Shown in pieces: positions 1 through 8,141 of a stretch of 64,000 bases of DNA (positions within the stretch are counted from its first letter, which is position 1; every line of letters starts with the position of its first letter). Under the pieces are notes generated by a model. It was given only the letters and a program-made list of their open reading frames with translations, was not told where the DNA came from and searched no databases. Origin of the DNA: Sphingobacterium lactis. GTDB taxonomy: Bacteria; Bacteroidota; Bacteroidia; Sphingobacteriales; Sphingobacteriaceae. The stretch covers positions 2,914,001-2,978,000 of the forward strand of contig NZ_CP049246.1 in NCBI RefSeq assembly GCF_011046555.1, given 5' to 3'. The position numbers and the translations under genes were made by a program.

Positions 1-308
1 CCTTAGCAATCGTAGCATACATTACCATTATTGGTTGGTTAATATCTTATTTCTCAGGAAAGGATACAGCGGATGATTTTCTAAAGTACCACCTCAGACA
101 GGGACTTGCCGTATTCATATTTGGTTTTATACTGGGTATTGTCCTTAATATCTTGATCATGGTTACTGGCATTTACTTTATAGGCTATTTAGGATTGATC
201 TCACTGATATTATTAATCTTGGGTGCGATCAATGCTTCCAATGGCGTGATGAAACCGCTACCAATCATTGGACAAATTGCAGAAAAGAGCTTCGCGTTCA
301 TTAAATAA
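1..308 (+). CDS. Tic20-like / DUF4870 small membrane protein, 5' truncated
   Basis: The reading frame is open from the left edge and ends at TAA 306-308, giving about 101 residues. They show hydrophobic segments around a short polar stretch with the motif YHLRQGLA, followed by two closely spaced membrane segments and a short C-terminal tail. That pattern (a loop with HxRQ, then membrane helices) fits the Tic20-like/DUF4870 family, often labelled import component protein in Bacteroidota. Family names do not give a proven function. The N-terminus lies outside the window. The next gene, a lipoprotein, starts 34 bases downstream on the same strand and may be co-transcribed. Confidence 0.6.
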   Translation, partial: LAIVAYITIIGWLISYFSGKDTADDFLKYHLRQGLAVFIFGFILGIVLNILIMVTGIYFIGYLGLISLILLILGAINASNGVMKPLPIIGQIAEKSFAFIK

Positions 309-342
309 TGAAAATTCACATTCACTAATAAACTATATCACA

Positions 343-1296
343 ATGAAAATTAACAAATTATACATTTCGAGCATGTTGATGCTCGCCTTAATGGCCAGTT
401 GCAATAGCGGGGATAATAAGGCTGAAAAAAACGGCACTGAAACTAGTGGAGGAGGCTTGTTTGGTGGAGCCAACTCCAAGGATAAAGCCGTAGAGATTGT
501 TGATTTTAACAACAAATTGGTGAAAGCCGACAATACGCACAGCAATTATATCCAACATTTTCTAAGCAACCTTGACCAAACGGATCGATACGTACAGAAT
601 GTATTGACAAATCCAGATGGTCTCAATATTTCTCCAATTACCGCTGTGGTACCTACCATTAACAACCTGGATGGTATTGTTTACCCGGATGGCTTCAGTT
701 CCGAATTCAAGCCGTTGGTGGATTATATGGACGCAAGTTTCAAGGCATTAAAAGAAATTGACAAGGAAATCAAAGCATATACCAGTGCCGAGGATTATAA
801 GGAGGACAAAGGTGCGAAAATGAAGGACTTCAGGACCCGTTCCGAGGCTGAAATCAAAAAGAACCGCGATGCCGTAACTTCAATTTACGACAAGCTCATT
901 CCACAAGTTGAAAAAGCGGAGGAGGTTGTGCTTGCAGACCATCCTTTCAAAGACCAGATCATGCGTTCCAAAAAAATCATGAATGAAGTTCAGCGCATTA
1001 CTGATGGTGCATTTTCCATCAATGATGTCAACGCTTTTAATGGAACCTTCAAGAAAGCTTATGCTGATATCGAAAAACTGTACAATGAAAATAAATCCGA
1101 CAATTTACCTTCGGAAGGTAAGTCGAAAGAAAGCAGTTTTACGAGGTTCAACGATGAGGTAAATAGTTTCTTGGGTAAAATGCGCATCGTCCAACGCGAA
1201 CTTGATGCATCCAAAACTCCGGATCTCTCTAATATCGAAACATTGGATCAAAGCGCGCAAAATGTTTTAAGCAGCTATAACTCATTTGTAAATTAA
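343..1296 (+). CDS. Lipoprotein resembling the DUF3829/YiiG family
   Basis: This is a 317-residue protein starting at ATG 343. An in-frame upstream TTG at 268 would lie inside the previous gene and put a long polar tail before the signal peptide. The signal peptide ends in a lipobox (MASC, Cys20), so the mature protein is predicted to be membrane-anchored and periplasm-facing. A Gly-rich linker follows, then a long, mostly helical, charged domain with many Lys/Glu heptad-like runs. Length, lipobox and all-helical composition resemble DUF3829 (E. coli YiiG-like) proteins, whose function is unknown. The family call is tentative, but the lipoprotein call is firm. It is followed after 10 bases by a small membrane protein and is likely in an operon with it. 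Confidence 0.6.
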   Translation: MKINKLYISSMLMLALMASCNSGDNKAEKNGTETSGGGLFGGANSKDKAVEIVDFNNKLVKADNTHSNYIQHFLSNLDQTDRYVQNVLTNPDGLNISPITAVVPTINNLDGIVYPDGFSSEFKPLVDYMDASFKALKEIDKEIKAYTSAEDYKEDKGAKMKDFRTRSEAEIKKNRDAVTSIYDKLIPQVEKAEEVVLADHPFKDQIMRSKKIMNEVQRITDGAFSINDVNAFNGTFKKAYADIEKLYNENKSDNLPSEGKSKESSFTRFNDEVNSFLGKMRIVQRELDASKTPDLSNIETLDQSAQNVLSSYNSFVN

Positions 1297-1306
1297 GGAT
1301 AGACTT

Positions 1307-1645
1307 ATGCAGAATCTTCAATTTAAACCCTTCGATAAAGACGAATTGACCGTAAAGTTAAAGGAAGCATTCCCAGAATATAAGGTGCAAACGACCTTTG
1401 GTACTCTTCAGGTCCGAAAATCTGGTTTTACCATTACGGGCAATGTCGCTTTGAAAACAACTCCTGAGGCAGGGATTATCCGGACACAATCGAATCTAGA
1501 CATGGCATTGATTTTCTTACTTGTCAGTCTACCCATTGGTATCTATATCTATATGAAAGCGGAAAAGACGAAAGCCTTAGAAAACGAAGTGGTTGCAAAA
1601 TTAAAGGAGATCCTGGAGCCCGTATCGTATCAGGCTACAGCATAA
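1307..1645 (+). CDS. Small single-pass membrane protein, unknown function
   Basis: A 112-residue protein preceded by a good Shine-Dalgarno-like AAGGA seven bases before ATG 1307. Residues 1-60 form a soluble, probably alpha/beta region. Residues about 65-84 are a hydrophobic helix (LIFLLVSLPIGIYIY), and the rest is a charged helix. It is ten bases downstream of the lipoprotein gene and is closed off by a hairpin terminator at 1801-1839. I do not recognise a named family. Its role may be linked to the lipoprotein, but that rests only on neighbourhood. Confidence 0.65.
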   Translation: MQNLQFKPFDKDELTVKLKEAFPEYKVQTTFGTLQVRKSGFTITGNVALKTTPEAGIIRTQSNLDMALIFLLVSLPIGIYIYMKAEKTKALENEVVAKLKEILEPVSYQATA

Positions 1646-1800
1646 GCTCATGCGAAAGCAGAAGAACTAGACTAAAACTACCGATTGGCAGCTTGTGGCT
1701 ATATTTAGCCATTGAGCTGCTCCTTCGGGAAAGCCTTTTCCTCTTGGGGATAGGCCCATAAACAAGACTTAGGTTTTTTGTGAATTATAGTCTATTAAGT

Positions 1801-1839
1801 GAAGAAGCCCCCAATGCAGCTGCAAAGGGGGCTTTCTTC
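1801..1839. terminator. Bidirectional hairpin terminator
   Basis: GAAGAAGCCCCC pairs with GGGGGCTTTCTTC (one bulge), and an inner GCAGCTGC can also pair. It lies between converging genes ending at 1645 (+) and 1863 (-). Confidence 0.75.
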
Positions 1840-1862
1840 ATATTAAAGCTAGCGTTAGAATA

Positions 1863-2477
1863 CTATTTGAAAATCTTTTCATTGACGATCTCAATCTCAT
1901 CCTGTGTAATGGTATGTCCCATCTCTGGATAAATTTTCTCGATCACATCCGCTCCCATGCTGGAGAGCTGTTTGGTACTTTCCTGTACACGCTTAACGGG
2001 AACATGAAAGTCAGGATCACTCGTTCCGATAAATACGGGAGTTCCCGAGAAATCTCCCTGATAATGTTCCGGATAGATCTGATCACCGATCAACCCTCCA
2101 GTAAAGGCGATCAAGCCGCCATAGCGTGTCGCATTTCGCGTAGCGTATTCCAAGGTAAGACAAGCTCCCTGCGAAAAACCTAACAGATAAATATGGTCTT
2201 CAGCGATACCTTTATCCTTTGCTAGTTCAACTGCTTCAGCAATCAATGCTAACGCTTCATCCAATTTGGGTTGATTGGAAGCAATTTCCGCCATAAAGGA
2301 ATGTGGGTACCATGTATTTTGGTTGGCCTCCGGTCCGATCAACATGAAATCATCAACCTGCAGATACTGGGATAGTCCCATAATATCCTGTGCGGAACCT
2401 CCTCTCCCATGGATCATTATCAATGCTTTCGATGGGTTCTCTAAGTTACCACCTTGGTATATTTTTGAATTTGACAT
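1863..2477 (-). CDS. Alpha/beta hydrolase, MhqD-like phospholipase/carboxylesterase
   Basis: A 204-residue alpha/beta hydrolase. ATG 2477 is chosen because AAGGA lies just upstream; a longer frame to 2540 adds an unlikely N-terminus. Residues 21-28 hold the oxyanion region (MIHGRGGS). Ser102 sits in the nucleophile elbow GFSQG. An acid near Asp154 (GTSDPDFH) and His188 (MGHT) complete the triad. The family is the short phospholipase/carboxylesterase (Abhydrolase_2) group that includes Bacillus MhqD. It lies immediately downstream of a ring-cleaving dioxygenase of the MhqO/MhqE type on the same strand. In Bacillus this pair is induced by quinones and contributes to quinone/catechol resistance. 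The same role here is an inference from pairing and sequence. Confidence 0.85.
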   Translation of the reverse strand: MSNSKIYQGGNLENPSKALIMIHGRGGSAQDIMGLSQYLQVDDFMLIGPEANQNTWYPHSFMAEIASNQPKLDEALALIAEAVELAKDKGIAEDHIYLLGFSQGACLTLEYATRNATRYGGLIAFTGGLIGDQIYPEHYQGDFSGTPVFIGTSDPDFHVPVKRVQESTKQLSSMGADVIEKIYPEMGHTITQDEIEIVNEKIFK

Positions 2478-2549
2478 AATTGTGTTCCTTCTGTGTTTAA
2501 AGGGGTGCAGTGCACTTGACTCAAGTACACCGTACCGCAAATAATTATT

Positions 2550-3485
2550 CTATTTTAAAACAGGCAATACCTTTTCGATTTCATCGCGATGGCCTTCATA
2601 TTGTTTTGGCAACTTCAATGAAGTTCCCAATGCTGTTAAAGGCTCATCCACATCAAAACCAGGATTCTCAGTGGCAATTTCAAACAACACCCCTCCTGGT
2701 TCGCGGAAGTACAGCGAGTGGAAGTAATCCCGATCAATCTGTGGTGTAATTTGCAATCCCGCACTCATGATTTTCTCACGCAATGCCATCTGATCAGCAT
2801 CATCCTTTACCCGGAAAGCAATGTGGTGATTCGTTCCAGCGGTGTTGACTGCACGTCCGGCATTCGAGTCGACAAGAATATCAATGATATTTGCTGTTCC
2901 GATATTCTGGTTTTGAAAACGATAGCGATTACCTTCCTGTGCAACCTGTTTGTAATCCAACAGCTCAGTCAACACATTTGCAGTTGGGTCCAAGTCCCGT
3001 AAAGTCAGGGTCGTATTGTGAAATCCTTTGGTCGCTTGTTCTCCAGCAACTTCAGGAGTTGTCCAACCTGATCGATTATCTTCATTTTTCGGAACCACGA
3101 GCGAAAGATTCAAACCATCAGGATCTAAAAACGGATAATAGATCTCACCGAATCGTTCTACGGCCTCACCGGTCAGGACATTGTGCTGTCCAAATCGTTC
3201 TTTCCAGAATTCCTCACTGCCAGCTGGTACTGCATAAGCGATCTCGGTGGCCATGCCTACGCCTGTCCTACCCTTGCCGATACCTTCCCATGGAAAGAAA
3301 GTCAGGATGGTACCTGCATTGCCCTTTTCATCACCGTAGTAAAAGTGGTATGTTCCGGGGTCATCAAAATTCACTGTTTTTTTAACCAACCGTAACCCAA
3401 ATACTTTGGTATAAAAATCATAATTGCGCTGCGCTAAATTCGCTATCGCGGTGATATGGTGTAATCCTAATACATTGTTGTTCAT
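2550..3485 (-). CDS. Ring-cleaving dioxygenase, MhqO/MhqE type (double VOC)
   Basis: A 311-residue protein made of two VOC (glyoxalase/extradiol dioxygenase) modules. The first begins with GLHHITAI (residues 7-14); the second contains NHHIAFRV near residue 220 and GVLFEIATE near 265. These His and Glu positions match the expected metal ligands. I chose ATG 3485 because AAGGA lies ten bases upstream; an in-frame TTG at 3494 is too close to that site. The family cleaves aromatic rings such as hydroquinones using a metal centre. The gene is followed by an MhqD-like hydrolase 72 bases downstream, so the two probably form a quinone-detoxification operon. No MarR-type regulator is adjacent, unlike some Bacillus loci. 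Confidence 0.87.
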   Translation of the reverse strand: MNNNVLGLHHITAIANLAQRNYDFYTKVFGLRLVKKTVNFDDPGTYHFYYGDEKGNAGTILTFFPWEGIGKGRTGVGMATEIAYAVPAGSEEFWKERFGQHNVLTGEAVERFGEIYYPFLDPDGLNLSLVVPKNEDNRSGWTTPEVAGEQATKGFHNTTLTLRDLDPTANVLTELLDYKQVAQEGNRYRFQNQNIGTANIIDILVDSNAGRAVNTAGTNHHIAFRVKDDADQMALREKIMSAGLQITPQIDRDYFHSLYFREPGGVLFEIATENPGFDVDEPLTALGTSLKLPKQYEGHRDEIEKVLPVLK

Positions 3486-3795
3486 TTTTATCAATTCCTT
3501 TCTTTTAGTACATCTAAGTAAGCCATTTGTTTAATTGCTTATACAAATGTGGCTAATTTTGATACCCCACGCATTGATGTATGTTAAGAAGTTATGGCAT
3601 ACAAGAACACCCACGATTAAATGAGGCTGTCGTGAATATTTTGCGCCAATTAATGATGGTCTACAAATTTATATTTAAACCAATCAACGGTTATTGTAAC
3701 TAATATTATTACAAACCGTTCCTAAAATGTTTTTTATATTTAAGGATGCGTCCTAAAATCGCATATCAACCTAAGCAAATACAAAACATAACCCT
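3486..3795. other. Divergent intergenic region, no gene
   Basis: This 310-bp AT-rich stretch must hold the promoters of the dioxygenase-hydrolase pair (leftward) and the GH2 gene (rightward). I see a weak inverted repeat TGTATG (3578-3583) and CATACA (3598-3603) that could be a regulator site, but nothing decisive and no coding frame. Confidence 0.5.
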
Positions 3796-5646
3796 ATGAT
3801 TAAAAAAAACATTGCCCTTGCCTGCTTATTTGCAGCATCCTTTTCTTCGCTACATGCGCAGCAATGGGCTCCCGTAAAGGACAAAATCCTAACGACATGG
3901 GCTGAAAATGTGAGCCCCCAAAATGTTCACCAAGAGTATCCACGTCCACAGCTGGAACGGAAGAATAATTGGCAGAATTTGAATGGCCTATGGAAATACC
4001 AAGTGACCAAGAAAGATCAAGAGCAATTGCCAACAGCATGGCAAGGTGATATATTGGTTCCCTTTGCCATTGAGTCTGCATTGTCTGGCGTTGGCAAGCG
4101 CATCACGAAGGACGATGCACTTTGGTATCATAGAACACTTGCATTGGAGAAAAAAGTTCAGAAAGGCAAAGTACTGTTGCATTTTGGTGCTGTCGATTGG
4201 GAATGTGATGTCTATGTCAATGGGAAACATGTTGGTGAACATCAAGGTGGATTCGATCCATTCACGTTCGATATTACGGAAGCATTGCAAAAAGGGAATA
4301 AACAGGAAATTACCATACGCGTATGGGACCCCACATCCGATGGTCCACAACCTCGCGGAAAACAGATAAACAATCCTCATGGTATCTGGTACACGCCGGT
4401 TTCCGGGATTTGGCAGACGGTCTGGTTGGAATCCGTACCTGAAACTTACATCCAAGCGAGTAAGCACACGCCGGATGTTGACCGATCTTCGCTACAGGTT
4501 AGTGCGGAGGTAAAAGGTGCGAGAGCTAATGATCGCGTTATTTTTGAGGCGTATGATCAGGGAAATAAAATTAGTGAAATTACCACAGCACCGGGCGAAG
4601 CAGCAGCATTGCCTTTGCAAGCACCTACCCTTTGGTCGCCAGACAATCCCAAACTCTACGACCTCAAGGTAAAAATATCCAGGAATGGAAAGGTTATCGA
4701 TGAAGCGGACAGTTATTTCGCCATGCGGAAGATATCGGTAAAAAAAGATGAGAAAGGTATTCAACGCATGTTCCTGAACGACAAGTTTGTTTTTCATTAT
4801 GGGCCTTTGGACCAGGGATGGTGGCCAGATGGTCTGCATACCGCTCCTTCGGATGAGGCCTTACGATTCGATATCGAGAAAACGAAAGAAATGGGCTTCA
4901 ATATGATCCGGAAGCACATCAAGGTGGAACCAGCCCGTTGGTATAAGCATTGCGATAGTATTGGCGTAATGGTTTGGCAGGATATGCCTAGTGGAGATCT
5001 GGATGGCAATATCTGGGACATGAATCCGGGTAAGATCCGTTTTGGCAAACACGATAAGGATCGTACGCCGGAGTCGGAAGCCATTTACAGAAAGGAATGG
5101 AAGGCCATTATGGAAACGCTGCATAACTTTCCTTCCATCGTCATCTGGGTGCCATTCAATGAAGCTTGGGGGCAGTTCAAGTCTAAGGAGATCGTAGATT
5201 GGACCACGAAGCAGGATCCTTCACGTTTGGTGAATGGAGCGTCGGGAGGTAATTTCACGGCACCGGGGCATATCTTCGATATCCACAATTACCCAGATGC
5301 TGCTATGCCAAGTCCGGAATTATTTGGCAACAATTATGTTCTGGCGCTCGGTGAATTCGGCGGACTGGGACTCCCTGTTGAAGGTCACACCTGGCAACAA
5401 AAAGACAATTGGGGCTATCAATCCTTTAAAAACAAGGAGGAACTCACCAAAAGATATGAGGGATTGATCAGTGACCTAAACAACCTTATTTCGTTGGGCT
5501 TATCCGCAGGTGTGTATACCCAGACAACAGATGTGGAGATAGAAACCAATGGATTAATGACCTATGACCGCAAGGTCATAAAAATCCCAGCAGAAAAACT
5601 CAGGGAAATCCATCAAAAACTGTACAGCCATCAAATTGGCAACTAA
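3796..5646 (+). CDS. Secreted glycoside hydrolase family 2 (beta-galactosidase-like)
   Basis: A 616-residue enzyme with a signal peptide (residues 1-21, ending LHAQ), so periplasmic or outer-membrane-facing. The domain order is GH2: sugar-binding jelly roll (about 50-215), immunoglobulin-like sandwich (about 220-315) and TIM barrel (about 320-610). The acid/base Glu456 lies in WVPFNEAWGQ and the nucleophile Glu520 in LALGEFGG, both where GH2 enzymes place them. It is shorter than LacZ and lacks the extra C-terminal domains, as in many Bacteroidota GH2 enzymes. Substrate (beta-galactoside, glucuronide or mannoside) cannot be assigned from sequence alone. It stands alone between divergent and convergent neighbours, with no SusCD pair beside it. 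Confidence 0.9.
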   Translation: MIKKNIALACLFAASFSSLHAQQWAPVKDKILTTWAENVSPQNVHQEYPRPQLERKNNWQNLNGLWKYQVTKKDQEQLPTAWQGDILVPFAIESALSGVGKRITKDDALWYHRTLALEKKVQKGKVLLHFGAVDWECDVYVNGKHVGEHQGGFDPFTFDITEALQKGNKQEITIRVWDPTSDGPQPRGKQINNPHGIWYTPVSGIWQTVWLESVPETYIQASKHTPDVDRSSLQVSAEVKGARANDRVIFEAYDQGNKISEITTAPGEAAALPLQAPTLWSPDNPKLYDLKVKISRNGKVIDEADSYFAMRKISVKKDEKGIQRMFLNDKFVFHYGPLDQGWWPDGLHTAPSDEALRFDIEKTKEMGFNMIRKHIKVEPARWYKHCDSIGVMVWQDMPSGDLDGNIWDMNPGKIRFGKHDKDRTPESEAIYRKEWKAIMETLHNFPSIVIWVPFNEAWGQFKSKEIVDWTTKQDPSRLVNGASGGNFTAPGHIFDIHNYPDAAMPSPELFGNNYVLALGEFGGLGLPVEGHTWQQKDNWGYQSFKNKEELTKRYEGLISDLNNLISLGLSAGVYTQTTDVEIETNGLMTYDRKVIKIPAEKLREIHQKLYSHQIGN

Positions 5647-5650
5647 ATAA

Positions 5651-5678
5651 AAAAGCACGATCCAATGATCGTGCTTTT
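5651..5678. terminator. Bidirectional terminator
   Basis: A perfect 12-bp stem (AAAAGCACGATC / GATCGTGCTTTT, loop CAAT) sits between converging genes, with A/T runs suitable for both strands. Confidence 0.85.
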
Positions 5679-5710
5679 CCATTTACTATGTGCTGTAAGT
5701 GGATCTGGTA

Positions 5711-6778
5711 TTAATACCGTACCTTCAGTACGATTTTACCTAAATCCTCCAATTCTTCTTGTGCAGTGAAATACGACCTTCCTCCCTTGGAAATGACATT
5801 CCAGGCAATCGTTGAAACGATATCATCGACAACACCTGCTTCCTTGGCATCATCTGCCAGGTCAAAGGTACGGTCTGAAGTCATTTTAACAGGCTGTTCA
5901 AAATCCTGAAGGGTAATGAGCAACTCCCCACGACCATCTATAGCGGCTTGATAGATATCTTGCAGATCCGTCAACACCTGACCGGAAGATACAGCTTGCT
6001 TCAATTCACCGATGGCAGCAGTACGTTCTTCCTTCTGCAGGTTTTCAATGGATTCGTAAGCGTCTTTGGCCATCTTGTCTGCCTCCGATTGGTCGTAATT
6101 CTTTGTTTGGTGTGCCACGTACATTTTAGGTACATCCGCAACCTCCATCAGCATGGCATAATTGGGTTCCGTCGCTATAACCACCACGTCCAATTTATTT
6201 TCGTTATGAACGGCAACCGCTGCTTTATCGATCTGATTGAAATATTCCTTTAATCGATTTTCAATCTTGTTCGCATCGGATCCGGAGACTTCCAGTGGAT
6301 TTGCATCAAAAGGAAAATCATCATTTACTATTTCCTTGGAAATGGTATCATTCAGGGCTTCATATAAATGTGCACCACCCTGAGCTACCGTTAGGATCAT
6401 GTAATCCTTGGTCCTATTCATTGCTTTAATCAAGGGACGAAGAGCAAAGGAATCATCTATGGAAACCGACTCATTCTCCACTTCCCATGGTGAACTTACC
6501 AGTTCTTCGGTATCCTTGGAAATAAATATATGTAAGCTTTTGGATAATTGATGATCAGCAACAGTATCAGGCAAATTAGCCAATTTCTCAAGTACCTCGG
6601 CAGCATCGCGTTTCCCAAACTCCTCAACAATTCGATTCTCTGCCTCCTTGATCAAGTTCTTGAGCGTAATTGCATTTTTCTCGCGATCTGGATTGGTCAC
6701 ATACGTATTGAATGAAATGCTGATACTTGGGGATTCGTGTTTCTCTGTCAGTCTGTCAATAATCTCTTGTAATGCCAT
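5711..6778 (-). CDS. baeRF-type release-factor-fold protein (stress-associated, unknown role)
   Basis: A 355-residue soluble protein starting at ATG 6778 (a longer frame to 6808 only adds a hydrophobic remnant). The N-terminal half (LTEKHESPSISIS, then a helical stretch and KSLHIFIS) and the middle section (MILTVAQGGAHLYEA) resemble the bacterial archaeo-eukaryotic release-factor family (baeRF, eRF1 domain 2/3-like). The C-terminal region has the regular helix-strand pattern of the L7Ae-like domain. Members are proposed to act on ribosomes or in nucleic-acid stress responses, but none is well characterised. It is monocistronic. The family is recognised from overall pattern, so the exact subfamily (baeRF3) is uncertain. 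Confidence 0.6.
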   Translation of the reverse strand: MALQEIIDRLTEKHESPSISISFNTYVTNPDREKNAITLKNLIKEAENRIVEEFGKRDAAEVLEKLANLPDTVADHQLSKSLHIFISKDTEELVSSPWEVENESVSIDDSFALRPLIKAMNRTKDYMILTVAQGGAHLYEALNDTISKEIVNDDFPFDANPLEVSGSDANKIENRLKEYFNQIDKAAVAVHNENKLDVVVIATEPNYAMLMEVADVPKMYVAHQTKNYDQSEADKMAKDAYESIENLQKEERTAAIGELKQAVSSGQVLTDLQDIYQAAIDGRGELLITLQDFEQPVKMTSDRTFDLADDAKEAGVVDDIVSTIAWNVISKGGRSYFTAQEELEDLGKIVLKVRY

Positions 6779-6905
6779 AATATCAATTTTTAAAATGTTT
6801 CTAATCAAAGGGATTGCTTTATCCCTTTACTATAAAACAACGAAATTTTACGATAGTTTTCCCTGATGGAAACTACTTCTAAAATTGATATCGGCCACTT
6901 TCTCA

Positions 6906-7499
6906 TTAACCTTTAGCGCCTGTTGCTATATAAGGTTGCAAAAGGCGTAAAAAGATGGCCTGATAGTGATCAACTGCCGATTGGCCAGTTAATTGATTCA
7001 CCAATTCATTAAAAGAAATCCAAAAATCAGCAAGAATAAAAATCTGATTGACAAGGATTTCCAGCTCTTCAGAAGAAAGTGAGGCAGCGATTGTCCCATC
7101 CTCTTGAAGTTGTACGATCATCCGGCGGAACTGAATTTGCCTTTTCTGGATATTTTCGCGATAGCTTTCCGCAATTTGCGGGATCCATTTACCGAGTTCG
7201 ACAAAATTGATGAATACAAATTTATATCGCTGCTGAATCGCAAAACTTTTGGCGAGGCTGTCCTCAAGAATCTTCAAAGTCCACGGACCTGGATGCTCGA
7301 CCTTCATCATTTCGTCAAATTCCTGAATGAGTTGTTGAAAGATCTGTAGAATAATATCCTCAGTATGCTTGAAATGGTAGTGTAGATTTCCAGCACTCAT
7401 ACCCATCCGGTCAGCGATATGCCGTGTCGTTGTGTTCCTTATTCCCATCTCATTGAATACGGCAATGGATGTCTCTATGATCTGCTGTTTCTTATTCAC
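6906..7499 (-). CDS. TetR-family transcriptional repressor
   Basis: A 197-residue regulator. The N-terminal helix-turn-helix is clear: residues about 22-44 contain TTRHIADRMGMSAGNLHYHF, a typical TetR recognition region. The remainder is an all-helical ligand-binding domain. The start is GTG 7499, supported by AGGG five bases upstream; no ATG is available nearby. It is transcribed away from a small membrane-protein pair starting at 7567. Between them is a 20-bp palindrome at 7508-7527 that also lies just upstream of its own start. The simplest reading is autorepression plus repression of the divergent pair. The ligand is unknown. Confidence 0.9.
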   Translation of the reverse strand: MNKKQQIIETSIAVFNEMGIRNTTTRHIADRMGMSAGNLHYHFKHTEDIILQIFQQLIQEFDEMMKVEHPGPWTLKILEDSLAKSFAIQQRYKFVFINFVELGKWIPQIAESYRENIQKRQIQFRRMIVQLQEDGTIAASLSSEELEILVNQIFILADFWISFNELVNQLTGQSAVDHYQAIFLRLLQPYIATGAKG

Positions 7500-7507
7500 G
7501 ACCCTAA

Positions 7508-7527
7508 TTTAGAACATTTGTTCTAAA
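7508..7527. promoter_or_regulatory. Probable TetR operator
   Basis: Perfect 9-bp arms TTTAGAACA and TGTTCTAAA are separated by TT. The site lies between the divergent tetR and membrane-protein genes and overlaps the expected -33 region of the rightward promoter. Size and position are typical of TetR operators. Confidence 0.8.
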
Positions 7528-7542
7528 TATGAAAATATTAGC

Positions 7543-7550
7543 TATCTTTG
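7543..7550 (+). promoter_or_regulatory. Bacteroidota -7 promoter box
   Basis: TATCTTTG matches the TAnnTTTG consensus. A TTTG at 7517-7520, inside the palindrome, lies 22 bases upstream and could be the -33 element. Transcription would begin about ten bases before ATG 7567. Confidence 0.65.
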
Positions 7551-7566
7551 GACAAATCGCATCAAA

Positions 7567-7752
7567 ATGGCAAAACAAGGTAAAAATTGGTTCGAACGAC
7601 AGTTATTCGAAATTAAGGATACCCTATTTCCCGAGCACCCGGATGATAGCCCGGGGCAACGCAGGAAAAAGAAAATCAGTTGGGCCATGTTTTTAATCTT
7701 TATGTCATGTGGAATGATCGCCATGTTAATCGCCGTTTCCTTCGCGCATTAA
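7567..7752 (+). CDS. Small single-pass membrane protein
   Basis: A 61-residue protein. The first 37 residues are polar and basic (…GQRRKKK), followed by one membrane helix (residues about 39-58, AMFLIFMSCGMIAMLIA), so the N-terminus is predicted cytoplasmic by the positive-inside rule. It is the first gene after the TetR operator and is overlapped by or fused in translation with the next membrane protein. No named family is recognised. Position, promoter and operator make it a likely real gene under TetR control. Confidence 0.65.
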   Translation: MAKQGKNWFERQLFEIKDTLFPEHPDDSPGQRRKKKISWAMFLIFMSCGMIAMLIAVSFAH

Positions 7753-8141
7753 ATCTCTTCTTGAATAATCCATTTATTTGGTTCTATGCCCTATCCTGGA
7801 TCATCATTCGATACACAAGAAACCAAGGTACCATCATCCCTTATCTAAACAATTGGTTGACTGATTTTGTCTTTGTTCCATTGATCGCCCATGTTGCCTA
7901 TGTAGTGGGTTATTTCCTGATTCAACTGCCTGCTGATTACAAAATCCCACTCGGACAGTTATTGGTAATGGCAGGATTAACAACAGTGATCTTTGAAGTC
8001 CTTTGCCCCATCTATACCACTTATAATACCGCAGACCCCATTGATGCATTGTGTTATTTCCTCGGTGCCATTTGGTATTATGCAATCCATCAGCCCTATA
8101 TGCTTTTTCGAAATCAAAAACTATCCTTGGACTCTATTTGA
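7680..8141 (+). CDS. Multi-pass membrane protein (magnesium citrate secondary transporter-like label)
   Basis: The open frame runs 153 codons to TAG 8139-8141. Residues from about 26 onward form four hydrophobic helices with short polar turns, including YLNNWLTDFVFVPL, an FEVLCPIY stretch and an acidic DPIDALCYFLGA. This resembles short Bacteroidota proteins annotated as magnesium citrate secondary transporters, a label with little experimental basis. The start is uncertain. ATG 7680 or 7707 would overlap the previous gene by up to 73 bases, and the residues before LNLFLNNP look out of character. A TTG near 7761, or translation coupled to the stop at 7750-7752, is also possible. Likely repressed with its neighbour by the divergent TetR protein. 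Confidence 0.6.
   Translation: MGHVFNLYVMWNDRHVNRRFLRALNLFLNNPFIWFYALSWIIIRYTRNQGTIIPYLNNWLTDFVFVPLIAHVAYVVGYFLIQLPADYKIPLGQLLVMAGLTTVIFEVLCPIYTTYNTADPIDALCYFLGAIWYYAIHQPYMLFRNQKLSLDSI

Noticed and set aside
3578..3603. TGTATG ... CATACA inverted repeat between divergent genes
   Set aside because: Arms are only six bases with a 14-base spacer, which is expected by chance in AT-rich DNA.
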